Positions 1 through 7,404 of a stretch of 24,900 bases of DNA are shown piece by piece. Each line of letters starts with the position of its first letter. The first letter of the stretch is position 1. The translations under genes and the position numbers were made by a program. The notes below the pieces were generated by a model that was not told the DNA's origin, searched no databases, and saw nothing but the letters and a program-made list of their open reading frames with translations. Origin of the DNA: a virus; the IMG/VR virus record IMGVR_UViG_3300047352_000310, positions 1 to 24,900 of that record; one strand, written 5' to 3'.

Positions 1-768
1 GACAACGGATTTAGTTTAATAGGTAATTCAGCTTCCGTAAATAGAAGTGGTTATGACTACGTAGCTTGGGTTTGGAAAGCAGCAGACCACGATGATAACC
101 TCCCACAGATAAACACAGAGGGTACTATAGATAGTGTAGTAAGTGTAAATGCAGAGGCAGGGTTTAGTATTGTGAAGTATACAGGGAATGGTACAAGCGG
201 CTCTACAATAGGACACGGACTTTCTTCTACTCCGCAAATGATGATTTCAAAAAGAACTGATTCAGGCGATAATTGGAATGTCTATACCGAAGCAACAGGT
301 AATACAGGCATATTGTATTTAAATTTATCAGACGCTTTTACGACTGTTTCAAATAGATTTAATAATACGTCACCAACAAGTACAGTATTTACCGTAGGTA
401 ATAGTGGTGCTATAAATGCTAATGGTGGTGATTACATAGCCTACTGCTTCCACTCTGTAACAGATTATCAGAAGATAGGGAGTTATACAGGAAGTGGTAC
501 AACAAGTAAAGTAGTTTCAATAGGATTTACACCAAGATTTTTAATAATTAAAAATGCAGATGATACAAGAGATTGGGCAATATTTGACAGTCAAAGAAGT
601 CCATCAAATCCTGTTAATGACAGATTAATGGCTAATTTAAACAGTTCTGAATCAACAGATAGCACAACAAGAGTTATAGATTTTGATGCTACAAGTTTTG
701 AATTGAAAACATCTAATCAGGATATAAATGCATTAGATGACACATACATCTATTTAGCAATAAAATAA
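1..768 (+). CDS. Tail fibre-like protein with two DUF7483-type repeats, C-terminal part (5' end outside window)
   Basis: The reading frame is open from base 1, so the gene starts upstream and 255 codons of its C-terminus are visible; the internal ATG at 172 is not the start because homologous-looking sequence (GYDYVAWVWKAAD) precedes it. Two related units can be read. Each has a 'YxAxxF/W' segment, then a 'xIxxYTGxGT' strand pair, a 'GxxxxPxxxIxK' strand and 'NWxVY/DWAIFD', and the protein ends with a 'TYIYLAIK' strand. This pattern matches the beta-rich repeats (DUF7483-like, by memory) common in tail fibre or adhesin-like proteins of marine phages. The likely role is a surface-exposed fibre or receptor-binding component. 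It lies directly upstream of the lysis genes, overlapping the holin start by one base. The family call rests on recognised motifs, not on a search. Confidence 0.7.
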   Translation, partial: DNGFSLIGNSASVNRSGYDYVAWVWKAADHDDNLPQINTEGTIDSVVSVNAEAGFSIVKYTGNGTSGSTIGHGLSSTPQMMISKRTDSGDNWNVYTEATGNTGILYLNLSDAFTTVSNRFNNTSPTSTVFTVGNSGAINANGGDYIAYCFHSVTDYQKIGSYTGSGTTSKVVSIGFTPRFLIIKNADDTRDWAIFDSQRSPSNPVNDRLMANLNSSESTDSTTRVIDFDATSFELKTSNQDINALDDTYIYLAIK

Positions 769-1181
769 TGGAAAAGAAAAAATTTAAAGACACCGGCGTT
801 GGAAAATTTTTATTAGATAAAATACCCAGCGTCGTTGGAGCTATTGCTGGTGACACACCTGTTGGCTCTGTAATACAAGCTATAATCGGCGGTTCAGATA
901 TGAGCGATGCTGATAAAGAAATTGCTCTTGAAAAATTAAAAATGGAACGTGCTGAAATAGATGGCACAACAAAAAGATGGGTGGCTGATGCAAGATCAGG
1001 CTCTTGGCTGGCTTCAAACGTAAGACCTTTAGTTCTTGTGTTTTTAACAGTTAGCTATGTAGCAGGATGGTACATGGGTTACCCGTTGGATTCTATAACT
1101 GGATTACTTACAATAGTAATTGGAGGATATTTCGGATCTAGAGGAGTGGAGAAAGTATTCGGAAATAACAAACACAAATAA
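768..1181 (+). CDS. Holin-like membrane protein (GTA-type 3TM holin family)
   Basis: This 137-aa protein has a charged N-terminal half and two clear hydrophobic spans at about residues 86-103 and 108-123. The block RWVADARSGSWLASNVRPL before the first span and 'GGYFGSRGVEKVFG' after the second are typical of the phage/gene-transfer-agent holin family (GTA_holin_3TM, PF11351 by memory). The role would be to permeabilise the inner membrane at the end of infection so that the peptidase encoded downstream reaches the cell wall. The start is fixed by a TAATG overlap with the fibre gene, which suggests translational coupling. Two spans are obvious; a weaker third near residues 20-42 is possible. 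Context (membrane protein, small membrane protein, peptidase) supports a lysis cassette. Confidence 0.8.
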   Translation: MEKKKFKDTGVGKFLLDKIPSVVGAIAGDTPVGSVIQAIIGGSDMSDADKEIALEKLKMERAEIDGTTKRWVADARSGSWLASNVRPLVLVFLTVSYVAGWYMGYPLDSITGLLTIVIGGYFGSRGVEKVFGNNKHK

Positions 1182-1328
1182 ATGGAAGACCTAAAAATAT
1201 TTGGACTTAACGTAGGCGCTTTGGTATTTTCTATACTACCAGACTTAAACCCCATACTACAGACCGTAGTTTTATTATTAACTATAGTGTACACGATTTT
1301 AATGATAATTAAAAAAGTAAAAGAATAA
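1182..1328 (+). CDS. Small single-span membrane protein in lysis cassette
   Basis: This 48-aa ORF (MEDLKIFGLNVGALVF...) starts immediately after the holin stop codon, with no spacer, and ends 4 bases before the peptidase gene, so it fills the gap exactly. An N-terminal half with a moderately hydrophobic patch (residues 6-20) is followed by PDLNP and one strong hydrophobic span (about 25-43, rich in L, V, I, T) and a basic end KKVKE. It has the same codon style as its neighbours. Position and topology suggest a helper of lysis (holin partner, antiholin or small membrane effector), but no family motif shows which. It lacks a lipobox, so it is not an obvious o-spanin. Existence as a gene is well supported by fit and hydrophobicity; function is inferred. 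Confidence 0.65.
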   Translation: MEDLKIFGLNVGALVFSILPDLNPILQTVVLLLTIVYTILMIIKKVKE

Positions 1329-1332
1329 TACA

Positions 1333-1677
1333 ATGAAATACTTTAATGAATCTGAATTTAGAAATTTTGAAATGATGGATCCAAAGCTGTTAGGCATGTT
1401 AGATGATCTAAGAGAAAGCTATGGATACCCTATTAAATTAACATCAACTTATAGAAGCCCTGATCATCCCATAGAAGCAAAAAAATCCAGTCCAGGCGAG
1501 CACGCATACGGAGCTGCAGTTGATATTGCTTGTGTAGGTGGTGAAGCTACATTTAAATTAGTTAAAGCAGCTATAGAGGTTGGCTTTACTAGAATAGGTA
1601 TAAGTAGAAAAAATAACTTTGTCCATGTAGGGATCGGATATGAGGGTGCTCCCCCTATAACAATATGGACATACTAA
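1333..1677 (+). CDS. Endolysin-like peptidase, M15 family (D-Ala-D-Ala carboxypeptidase type)
   Basis: The 114-aa single-domain protein has the zinc-binding pattern of M15-family peptidases: 'TSTYRSPDH' near residues 38-45, H57 and D64 in HAYGAAVDIA, and H98 in 'FVHVGIG'. The spacing and the 'H(x6)D ... HxG' layout fit the Peptidase_M15_3 subgroup found in phage endolysins, which cut peptide cross-links of peptidoglycan. There is no signal peptide or membrane anchor, so passage to the periplasm would need the holin encoded two genes upstream. The length is normal for the subgroup. The start ATG at 1333 follows the 48-aa gene by 4 bases, with an A-rich leader and no Shine-Dalgarno sequence. 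Confidence 0.85.
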   Translation: MKYFNESEFRNFEMMDPKLLGMLDDLRESYGYPIKLTSTYRSPDHPIEAKKSSPGEHAYGAAVDIACVGGEATFKLVKAAIEVGFTRIGISRKNNFVHVGIGYEGAPPITIWTY

Positions 1678-1686
1678 ATAAATTAA

Positions 1687-1905
1687 ATGAAATTAATTAG
1701 AAAAATAAGCATTGGAGCAGATTATAAAAATGAAGCAATGCATTACTCTGTTGGTCAAGAAGTCTACGGAGGACACAAGATATGCGATATATTAGAAGAC
1801 AACGGAGGTTACAAAATTTATATTACAAAAAACAAAGAGGTGTTGCCATGGAAATTTTTTAATTCTAACATGGCAGTATCAATAGAATACAATTTAGACT
1901 ATTAA
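1687..1905 (+). CDS. Small conserved-looking phage protein, function unknown
   Basis: This 72-aa protein sits between the peptidase and the GroES-like protein, with its stop codon directly abutting the next ATG. The sequence alternates short beta-type strands (SIGADY, YSVGQEVYGG, YKIYIT, VSIEYNL) and contains the pair VLPWKFF. It has no membrane span and no signal peptide. It could be a small beta-barrel or sheet accessory protein. I do not recognise a family with confidence. Tight spacing puts it in the same transcript as its neighbours. Confidence 0.6.
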   Translation: MKLIRKISIGADYKNEAMHYSVGQEVYGGHKICDILEDNGGYKIYITKNKEVLPWKFFNSNMAVSIEYNLDY

Positions 1906-2499
1906 ATGAAATCACTTTTTAATTATATTATATCTACTGAATCAAGGTACAACAATAAAATAAATGTTGACCAAAAAGAATTAATATTAAATACAGAAAT
2001 TAGCGAGCGTGACTATATGTTTGTTAATAGAATGGGTGTCATAGTTAATGAACCCGCGTATGGAGTAACTTACAAAACCCCTAAGAAGGGAGATGTTGTA
2101 ATTGTACATCATAATGTTTTTAGAAGATGGATTGATATAAGAGGTGAAGAAAAAAATAGTGCAAGCTTTTTAAAAGAAAATGAATACTTTGTAGCCCCTG
2201 ATCAAATATTTGCTTATAAAAGAAATAATAAATGGTTTTGCCCAGATGATTATTGCTTTGTTAGTCCTTTAATTAGCGAAGACGAATGGGCTCCTGAAAC
2301 TGAACAAAAATTAAAAGGTGAGCTTGTGTATAGCAACGACGAATTAGGATCCTTAGGGTTGGCTATAGGTGATGTTGTGGGCTTCACGCCAGACTCCGAA
2401 TATGAGTTTGAAATAGAGGGGAAAAAACTATATAGAATTTTATCTAATCAAGTTACAATAAATTATGGACAGGAGAAAACGAGTGATCGAAGCAGCTGA
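1906..2499 (+). CDS. GroES-like phage co-chaperonin candidate (two tandem barrels)
   Basis: The 197-aa protein reads as two copies of a GroES/Cpn10-like barrel. Copy 1 (about residues 21-121) has 'KKGDVVIVHHNVFRRW', a flexible stretch with RGEEKNSASFLKENE in the place of the mobile loop, and 'VAPDQIFAYK'. Copy 2 (about 138-188) has 'GELVYSNDELG', 'LAIGDVVGFTPDSEYEFEIEGKKLY' split over two strands, and the closing 'ILSNQVTINY', which mirrors the 'GDxVxFxxxxxxxxxxxGxxxxxxxxxDIxAI' end of bacterial GroES. Known phage co-chaperonins (T4 gp31, RB49 CocO) replace host GroES so that GroEL can fold the capsid protein; this gene lies just upstream of the packaging and head genes, in agreement with such a role. 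The last seven residues run over the start of the next gene by 35 bases. The fold assignment is pattern-based; function is inferred. Confidence 0.55.
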   Translation: MKSLFNYIISTESRYNNKINVDQKELILNTEISERDYMFVNRMGVIVNEPAYGVTYKTPKKGDVVIVHHNVFRRWIDIRGEEKNSASFLKENEYFVAPDQIFAYKRNNKWFCPDDYCFVSPLISEDEWAPETEQKLKGELVYSNDELGSLGLAIGDVVGFTPDSEYEFEIEGKKLYRILSNQVTINYGQEKTSDRSS

Positions 2500-2710
2500 A
2501 AAAGCTTTAGTAGAACTTGAAAAAGTTATTAAACAAAATATAGATTTAGGAGAATTAGATCCAGAAAAAGCAAAAACAGCAGCACAAGCAAAGTGGGTGG
2601 CTATTGAAGACTCTTTAAAAATAATTGAAAAAATTGAAGAGTTAGCAGAAAAAAAATCAGAGAATAAAAAATCAGAAGCTTTTATGGGTGTTGAAAATAG
2701 AGTTAAATAA
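2465..2710 (+). CDS. Small helical protein before TerL; candidate terminase small subunit
   Basis: The 81-aa protein is charged and almost wholly alpha-helical, with heptad-like spacing (ALVELEKVIKQ, DSLKIIEKIEELAEKK). It overlaps the 3' end of the preceding gene by 35 bases and the TerL start by one base (TAATG). Position immediately upstream of TerL is where a small terminase subunit usually sits, and small TerS proteins are helical oligomers, but there is no visible helix-turn-helix DNA-binding motif and the protein is shorter than most TerS. It may equally be an unrelated coiled-coil accessory protein. The gene is credible because both junctions are coupled and it uses the same codon style; the TerS role is only a positional guess. 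Confidence 0.5.
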   Translation: MDRRKRVIEAAEKALVELEKVIKQNIDLGELDPEKAKTAAQAKWVAIEDSLKIIEKIEELAEKKSENKKSEAFMGVENRVK

Positions 2711-4950
2711 TGTATAAACAAACTTTATATAAAATACACACGGATCACTTATCTGATAAAAAGGTAAAGAAAAACAATAAATATAAAAAATTTGATTACG
2801 GTTATAATGAAGAGCTAGATTGTGTTATTATAAGTAAGGACGGTACTTTAGGTGATATATATGAAATTCAAGGTCTAAAGGTAGGAATACCTAAAACTCC
2901 AAATAAAATAGATGGTGAAGACCTTAAGAAAGAAGATCAAGTATTTAAACAGATATCTAAACCTGCATCACTTAGTAAAATAAAAAATTTAATTGATTTT
3001 AAAGAATATGCGGAAGATATTAAAGAACAGTACTATGAATATATTGAAAGTGAGTTTAATCATCGTTCTAATGGTTACTGGTTCATGTGCAACAATGAGC
3101 CTTGTTACATTACAGGATCGCACTATATATACCTCAACTGGACGAAAATTGATGTTGGATCACCTGATTTTAGACAGGCAAACAGAATATTCTATTACTT
3201 TTGGGAGGCTTGCAAGGCAGATAGAAGATCTTACGGAATGTGTTACCTCAAGAACAGAAGGTCTGGGTTTAGCTTTATGGCATCCTCAGAGACTGTTAAC
3301 TTGGCAACAATATCCAAAGACTCTAGGTTTGGGATCTTATCTAAGACTGGCGCAGATGCAAAGAAGATGTTCACAGACAAGGTGGTACCAATATCCATTA
3401 ACTACCCGTTCTTTTTCAAACCAATACAGGACGGTATGGAGAGACCAAAGACAGAGCTATCCTATAAGATTCCGTCAAGAAGACTTACAAGAAACTCCCT
3501 CAAGGAGAGTTATAGTCAGGAGGAATATGGGCAGGGGCTACAAGGGCTCGACACAACGATCGATTGGAAGAACACGGGAGACAACTCGTACGATGGGGAG
3601 AAACTACAATTACTCGTCCACGACGAATCGGGGAAATGGGAAAGACCGGATAATATTCTCAACAACTGGAGGGTCACGAAAACGTGCCTTAGACTTGGAG
3701 CAAAAATAGTTGGCAAATGCATGATGGGCTCAACATCTAATGCAATTGAAAAAGGAGGCGATAATTTTAAAAAACTATATTATAATTCAGATGTTACAAA
3801 TAGAAACCGCAATGGCCAGACTGCAAGTGGATTATATTCTTTGTTCATACCTATGGAATGGGGATACGAAGGGTTTATTGACAAATTCGGGTATCCTGTC
3901 TTCGAAACACCACCAGAGTCGGTTAAAGGAATTGATGGCGAACAAATTTTTAATGGAGTCATCGATCATTGGAACAACGAGGTTGAGGGTTTAAAAAACG
4001 ACAGTGATGCTCTTAATGAGTATTATAGACAATTTCCACGATCTGAAAAGCATGCATTCCGAGATGAAACTATAAACTCTTTATTTAATTTAACTAAAAT
4101 ATATGAGCAGATAGATTATAATGAAGAAATGACACTAAAAGGTTATGTAACTAGAGGATCTTTTTCTTGGAAAAATGGAATAAAAGATACAAAAGTTATA
4201 TGGTCACCTAATAAATCAGGAAGGTTTAATCTATCTTGGATACCTCCTGTTTCTTTACAAAATAATATAATTACAAAAAATGGTATTAAATTCCCTGGTA
4301 ATGATGGCCTTGGATCCTTCGGCTGCGATAGTTATGATATCAGCGGTACTGTTGGGGGTGGTGGGTCTAACGGCGCTCTTCATGGATTAACAACGTGGAG
4401 CATGGTAAGTGATGTACCTAATAGTAAATTTTTTTTAGAATACATTGCAAGACCTCAAACTGCAGAAATATTTTTTGAGGATGTACTTATGGCGTGCGTA
4501 TTTTATGGTATGCCTATATTAGCAGAAAATAATAAGCCTAGACTATTATATCATTTTAAAAGAAGAGGCTACAGGGGATTCTCTATGAATCGCCCTGATA
4601 AAACAAAAATTAAATTATCTAAAACAGAATTAGAGCTAGGAGGAATACCTAACTCTTCGGAAGATATTAGACAAGCACACGCTGCGGCAATTGAAACATA
4701 TATAGAATCTAATGTGGGTAACTTAGGAGAATCACACGGTAATATGTATTTTCAAAGAACCTTAGAAGACTGGGCTAGATTTGATATTTCAAAACGAACA
4801 GCTCACGATGCTTCTATAAGCAGCGGACTTGCTATAATGGCTTGTCAAAAACATTTATACCGACCAGTCGGTGAAAGAAAAATAAAAAAGCTTGATTTTG
4901 GATTTTCTAAATATACAAATTCAGGATTAAGAAGTCAGATAATAAAATAA
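2710..4950 (+). CDS. terL: Terminase large subunit (TerL), packaging ATPase and nuclease
   Basis: The 746-aa protein is the DNA-packaging motor. An N-terminal lead of about 130 residues precedes the ATPase domain. A divergent Walker A is seen as KNRRSGFSFMASS (about 181-193), Walker B as LLVHDE (D305, E306), and a coupling motif as MMGSTSNAIEKGG (338-350). The nuclease domain carries acidic residues in 'FGCDSYDISG' (D540), 'EIFFEDV' (E590 region) and 'TAHDAS' (D700), consistent with the RNase H-like fold that cuts concatemers. The length fits TerL of crAss-like and related podoviruses, larger than most TerL (about 500-600 aa). The start overlaps the previous stop (TAATG), and the stop lies 2 bases before the portal ATG. 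Codons for residues about 137-337 are strikingly GC-richer than the rest of the gene (see separate entry). Confidence 0.92.
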   Translation: MYKQTLYKIHTDHLSDKKVKKNNKYKKFDYGYNEELDCVIISKDGTLGDIYEIQGLKVGIPKTPNKIDGEDLKKEDQVFKQISKPASLSKIKNLIDFKEYAEDIKEQYYEYIESEFNHRSNGYWFMCNNEPCYITGSHYIYLNWTKIDVGSPDFRQANRIFYYFWEACKADRRSYGMCYLKNRRSGFSFMASSETVNLATISKDSRFGILSKTGADAKKMFTDKVVPISINYPFFFKPIQDGMERPKTELSYKIPSRRLTRNSLKESYSQEEYGQGLQGLDTTIDWKNTGDNSYDGEKLQLLVHDESGKWERPDNILNNWRVTKTCLRLGAKIVGKCMMGSTSNAIEKGGDNFKKLYYNSDVTNRNRNGQTASGLYSLFIPMEWGYEGFIDKFGYPVFETPPESVKGIDGEQIFNGVIDHWNNEVEGLKNDSDALNEYYRQFPRSEKHAFRDETINSLFNLTKIYEQIDYNEEMTLKGYVTRGSFSWKNGIKDTKVIWSPNKSGRFNLSWIPPVSLQNNIITKNGIKFPGNDGLGSFGCDSYDISGTVGGGGSNGALHGLTTWSMVSDVPNSKFFLEYIARPQTAEIFFEDVLMACVFYGMPILAENNKPRLLYHFKRRGYRGFSMNRPDKTKIKLSKTELELGGIPNSSEDIRQAHAAAIETYIESNVGNLGESHGNMYFQRTLEDWARFDISKRTAHDASISSGLAIMACQKHLYRPVGERKIKKLDFGFSKYTNSGLRSQIIK
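3120..3720 (+). other. GC-rich island inside terL (composition and codon-use shift)
   Basis: Hand counts over 60-base lines give about 38-55% G+C from 3121 to 3720 (peak about 55% at 3541-3600), against about 28-30% just before (2821-2880) and just after (3721-3780). The shift shows mostly as codon choice: CTC, TCC, AGG, ACC and CTA replace the usual TTA, TCT, AGA and ACA while the protein stays a normal TerL ATPase core. The edges are sharp, especially the right one near 3720. This fits replacement of the segment by recombination with a GC-richer relative, or selection on the nucleotide sequence itself. Confidence 0.7.
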
Positions 4951-4952
4951 AT

Positions 4953-7373
4953 ATGGCAAAAAATAAAGGACAAATAACACAGTTTCCGAGTCAAGCAGTC
5001 TCAGATGCAGTTAAAAAATCTAAAGATTACGGTTTATCTGTAGCTAGAGCGATTGAGCAAGACTGGTTTAACAAGGATAACGGGTCCGGAAGGTATTACC
5101 AAACACGTGATGAATATCATAGGTTAAGATTATATGCTAGAGGTGAACAGTCAATAAGAAAATATAAGGATGAATTTGCAGTTAATGGAGATCTATCTTA
5201 TTTAAATCTTGACTGGAAACCGGTTCCTATCGTTCCTAAGTTTGTAGACATTGTTGTTAATGGAATGCAAGATAGGCTTTTTAGCATTAAAGCTTTTGCT
5301 CAAGATCCTATATCTACAGGTAAGAGAACAAAGTTTGTTAATAACATACAAAGAGATCTTGCTGCTAAGAAAATATTAGCAGATATAGAAGCTGAGTTAG
5401 GTGTTAATGCTCGTAATGTTCCAGAAGAAGAATTGCCTGCAAACACAGAGGAGCTTGAGCTTTTCATGCAATTAAACTACAAGCAAGGTATTGAAATTGC
5501 ACAAGAACAAGCTATAAATAATGTTTTTCTTTCAAATAAATACGACGAAATAAAAAACAGAATTGATTATGATTTAGCTGTTATAGGTATTGGGTGTGCT
5601 AAGCATTCCTTTAATAATACTGATGGTATAAAACTTGATTATGTAGACCCTGCTAATTTAGTTTGGTCTTATACAGAAGATCCTAATTTTACTGATTGTT
5701 ATTATTTTGGTGAAGTAAAAAAAATAAAATTAAACGAATTAAAAAAGCAATTTCCATCTTTAACAGATGAAAAAATTGCAGAGTATACTAAAAAAGGTTC
5801 AAACTGGATAGATTATAATAATATAGGCAATACAAATGATAATGTTATTGATGATAACAATGTAGTTACCGTATTATATTTTAACTGGAAAACTTGGGAA
5901 AATAATGTATACAAAATAAAAGAAACATCAACAGGTGCTGAAAAAGCAATACCCAAAGATGATTCATTTGATCCACCTAAAGATAAAAGAACTCGCTTTC
6001 AAAAAGTAGCTCAGGCTAGAGAAGTTATATATGAAGGAGCTTTTGTATTAGGCACTAAAGAATTGTTAAAGTGGGAAAAAGCTACTAATATGATTCGCCC
6101 ATTATCTAATACTAATAAGGTAATGATGAATTATATTGCAAGCGCCCCGAGACTTTACAAAGGAAATATTAATTCTTTAGTTTCTAAAATGGCACCTTAT
6201 GCAGACCTTGTTCAATTAACTCATTTAAAACTACAACAAGCAATACAAAGAATGACACCTTCAGGTGTTTATTTAGATGCCGATGGATTAGCCGAGATTG
6301 ATTTAGGAAACGGAACAAGCTATAACCCGCAGGAAGCGTTAAACATGTATTTCCAAACAGGTTCTATAATTGGTAGATCACAAACTGTTGATGGAGAAAT
6401 GAACCCTGGCAAAGTGCCAATTCAAGAACTTCCCGGCGGCGGAGGCAATCAAATACAAATATTAATAGGAGCATATAATCAGTACATACAAATGATGCGT
6501 GATGTTACTGGTTTAAACGAAGCTAGAGATGGTTCTGATCCAGATCCTAAGGCTTTAGTTGGTGTTCAAAAGTTAGCGGCTGCTAATAGTAATACAGCTA
6601 CACGACACATATTAACTAGTAGTATGTTTATTACAACTTCTTTAGCTGAAGCAATTTCTTTAAGATTTAAAGATGTATTAGAGTTCCATCCATCAAAAGA
6701 AGCATTTATAACTGCTTTAGGTAGATTTACTGTAGGATCTTTAGAAGAACTAAAAGATTTACACATGCACGACTTCGGAATATTTTTAGAGTTAGAACCT
6801 GATCAAGAAGAAAAGCAAATGCTAGAAGCTAATATACAAACGGCTTTAGCCCAAAAAAGTATATTTTTAGAAGACGCTATTGATATAAGAGAAATTAATA
6901 ATACAAAATTAGCTAATCAACTTTTAAAGTTTAGAAGAATTAAAAAACAACAAGTTGATCAAACGCAGGCTCAAGCAGCTAGCGCAGCGCAAGCAGAAGC
7001 TCAGGGACAAGCGCAAATTGTTGTTGAACAAGCAAAAGCACAAGCAGAGCAAATTAAAACAGAATCTAAAATTCAAGTGTCTACGGCTGAAAATGAACTT
7101 TCAATTAAAAAAATGGAAGTTGAAGCAAGAACTAAAAGAGAACTTATGCAATATGAGTTTGATTTAAATGTTAGATTAAAAGAATTAGAGCTTCAAGCAC
7201 AAAAAGAATTAGTTGAAAAACAAACAGAAACACAAAAAGAAATAGCTAATACTAAAGTTAGCGCGTCCAAAATAACTGGACCGCCTGATACAGGCAAACC
7301 ACAGAAGTCCTTTGAGTCTAAAGGCAATGATGTTTTAGGAGGTTTTGATTTATCAAGATTTGAACCTAGATAA
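4953..7373 (+). CDS. Portal protein
   Basis: The 806-aa protein follows TerL by 2 bases and precedes scaffold and capsid genes, the standard place for the portal. Its N-terminus has RGEQSIRKYK, LDWKPVPIVPKFVDIVVNGM and 'QDRLFSIKAFAQDP', a pattern I associate with portals of crAss-like and marine flavophage podoviruses. The mid-region includes the conserved-looking 'NPGKVPIQELPGGGGNQ' and 'YIQMMRDVTGLNEARDGSDPDPKALVGVQ', typical of portal stem and clip helices. It would form the dodecameric ring at the capsid vertex through which DNA passes. The C-terminus (about 664-768) is a long charged helix rich in Q, A, K and E, probably the barrel-like or coiled-coil extension inside the head. The last 40 residues look disordered. 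Confidence 0.85.
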   Translation: MAKNKGQITQFPSQAVSDAVKKSKDYGLSVARAIEQDWFNKDNGSGRYYQTRDEYHRLRLYARGEQSIRKYKDEFAVNGDLSYLNLDWKPVPIVPKFVDIVVNGMQDRLFSIKAFAQDPISTGKRTKFVNNIQRDLAAKKILADIEAELGVNARNVPEEELPANTEELELFMQLNYKQGIEIAQEQAINNVFLSNKYDEIKNRIDYDLAVIGIGCAKHSFNNTDGIKLDYVDPANLVWSYTEDPNFTDCYYFGEVKKIKLNELKKQFPSLTDEKIAEYTKKGSNWIDYNNIGNTNDNVIDDNNVVTVLYFNWKTWENNVYKIKETSTGAEKAIPKDDSFDPPKDKRTRFQKVAQAREVIYEGAFVLGTKELLKWEKATNMIRPLSNTNKVMMNYIASAPRLYKGNINSLVSKMAPYADLVQLTHLKLQQAIQRMTPSGVYLDADGLAEIDLGNGTSYNPQEALNMYFQTGSIIGRSQTVDGEMNPGKVPIQELPGGGGNQIQILIGAYNQYIQMMRDVTGLNEARDGSDPDPKALVGVQKLAAANSNTATRHILTSSMFITTSLAEAISLRFKDVLEFHPSKEAFITALGRFTVGSLEELKDLHMHDFGIFLELEPDQEEKQMLEANIQTALAQKSIFLEDAIDIREINNTKLANQLLKFRRIKKQQVDQTQAQAASAAQAEAQGQAQIVVEQAKAQAEQIKTESKIQVSTAENELSIKKMEVEARTKRELMQYEFDLNVRLKELELQAQKELVEKQTETQKEIANTKVSASKITGPPDTGKPQKSFESKGNDVLGGFDLSRFEPR

Positions 7374-7404
7374 AACTATTTAAATTATTTTATTATATAC
7401 AATT

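Noticed and set aside
172-768. ATG at 172 as start of the fibre gene
   Set aside because: The same frame is open to base 1 and encodes sequence with the same repeat pattern upstream of this ATG.
1-768. Diversity-generating retroelement target in the tail fibre
   Set aside because: No reverse transcriptase or template repeat is visible in the window and there is no block of adenine-linked variable codons.
2993-3709. 238-codon ORF in another frame inside terL as a real gene
   Set aside because: TerL motifs run through the whole stretch in the other frame. The product is Arg/Ser/Thr-rich without domain pattern, and the opening is explained by the local GC increase. Kept only as a low-interest finding.
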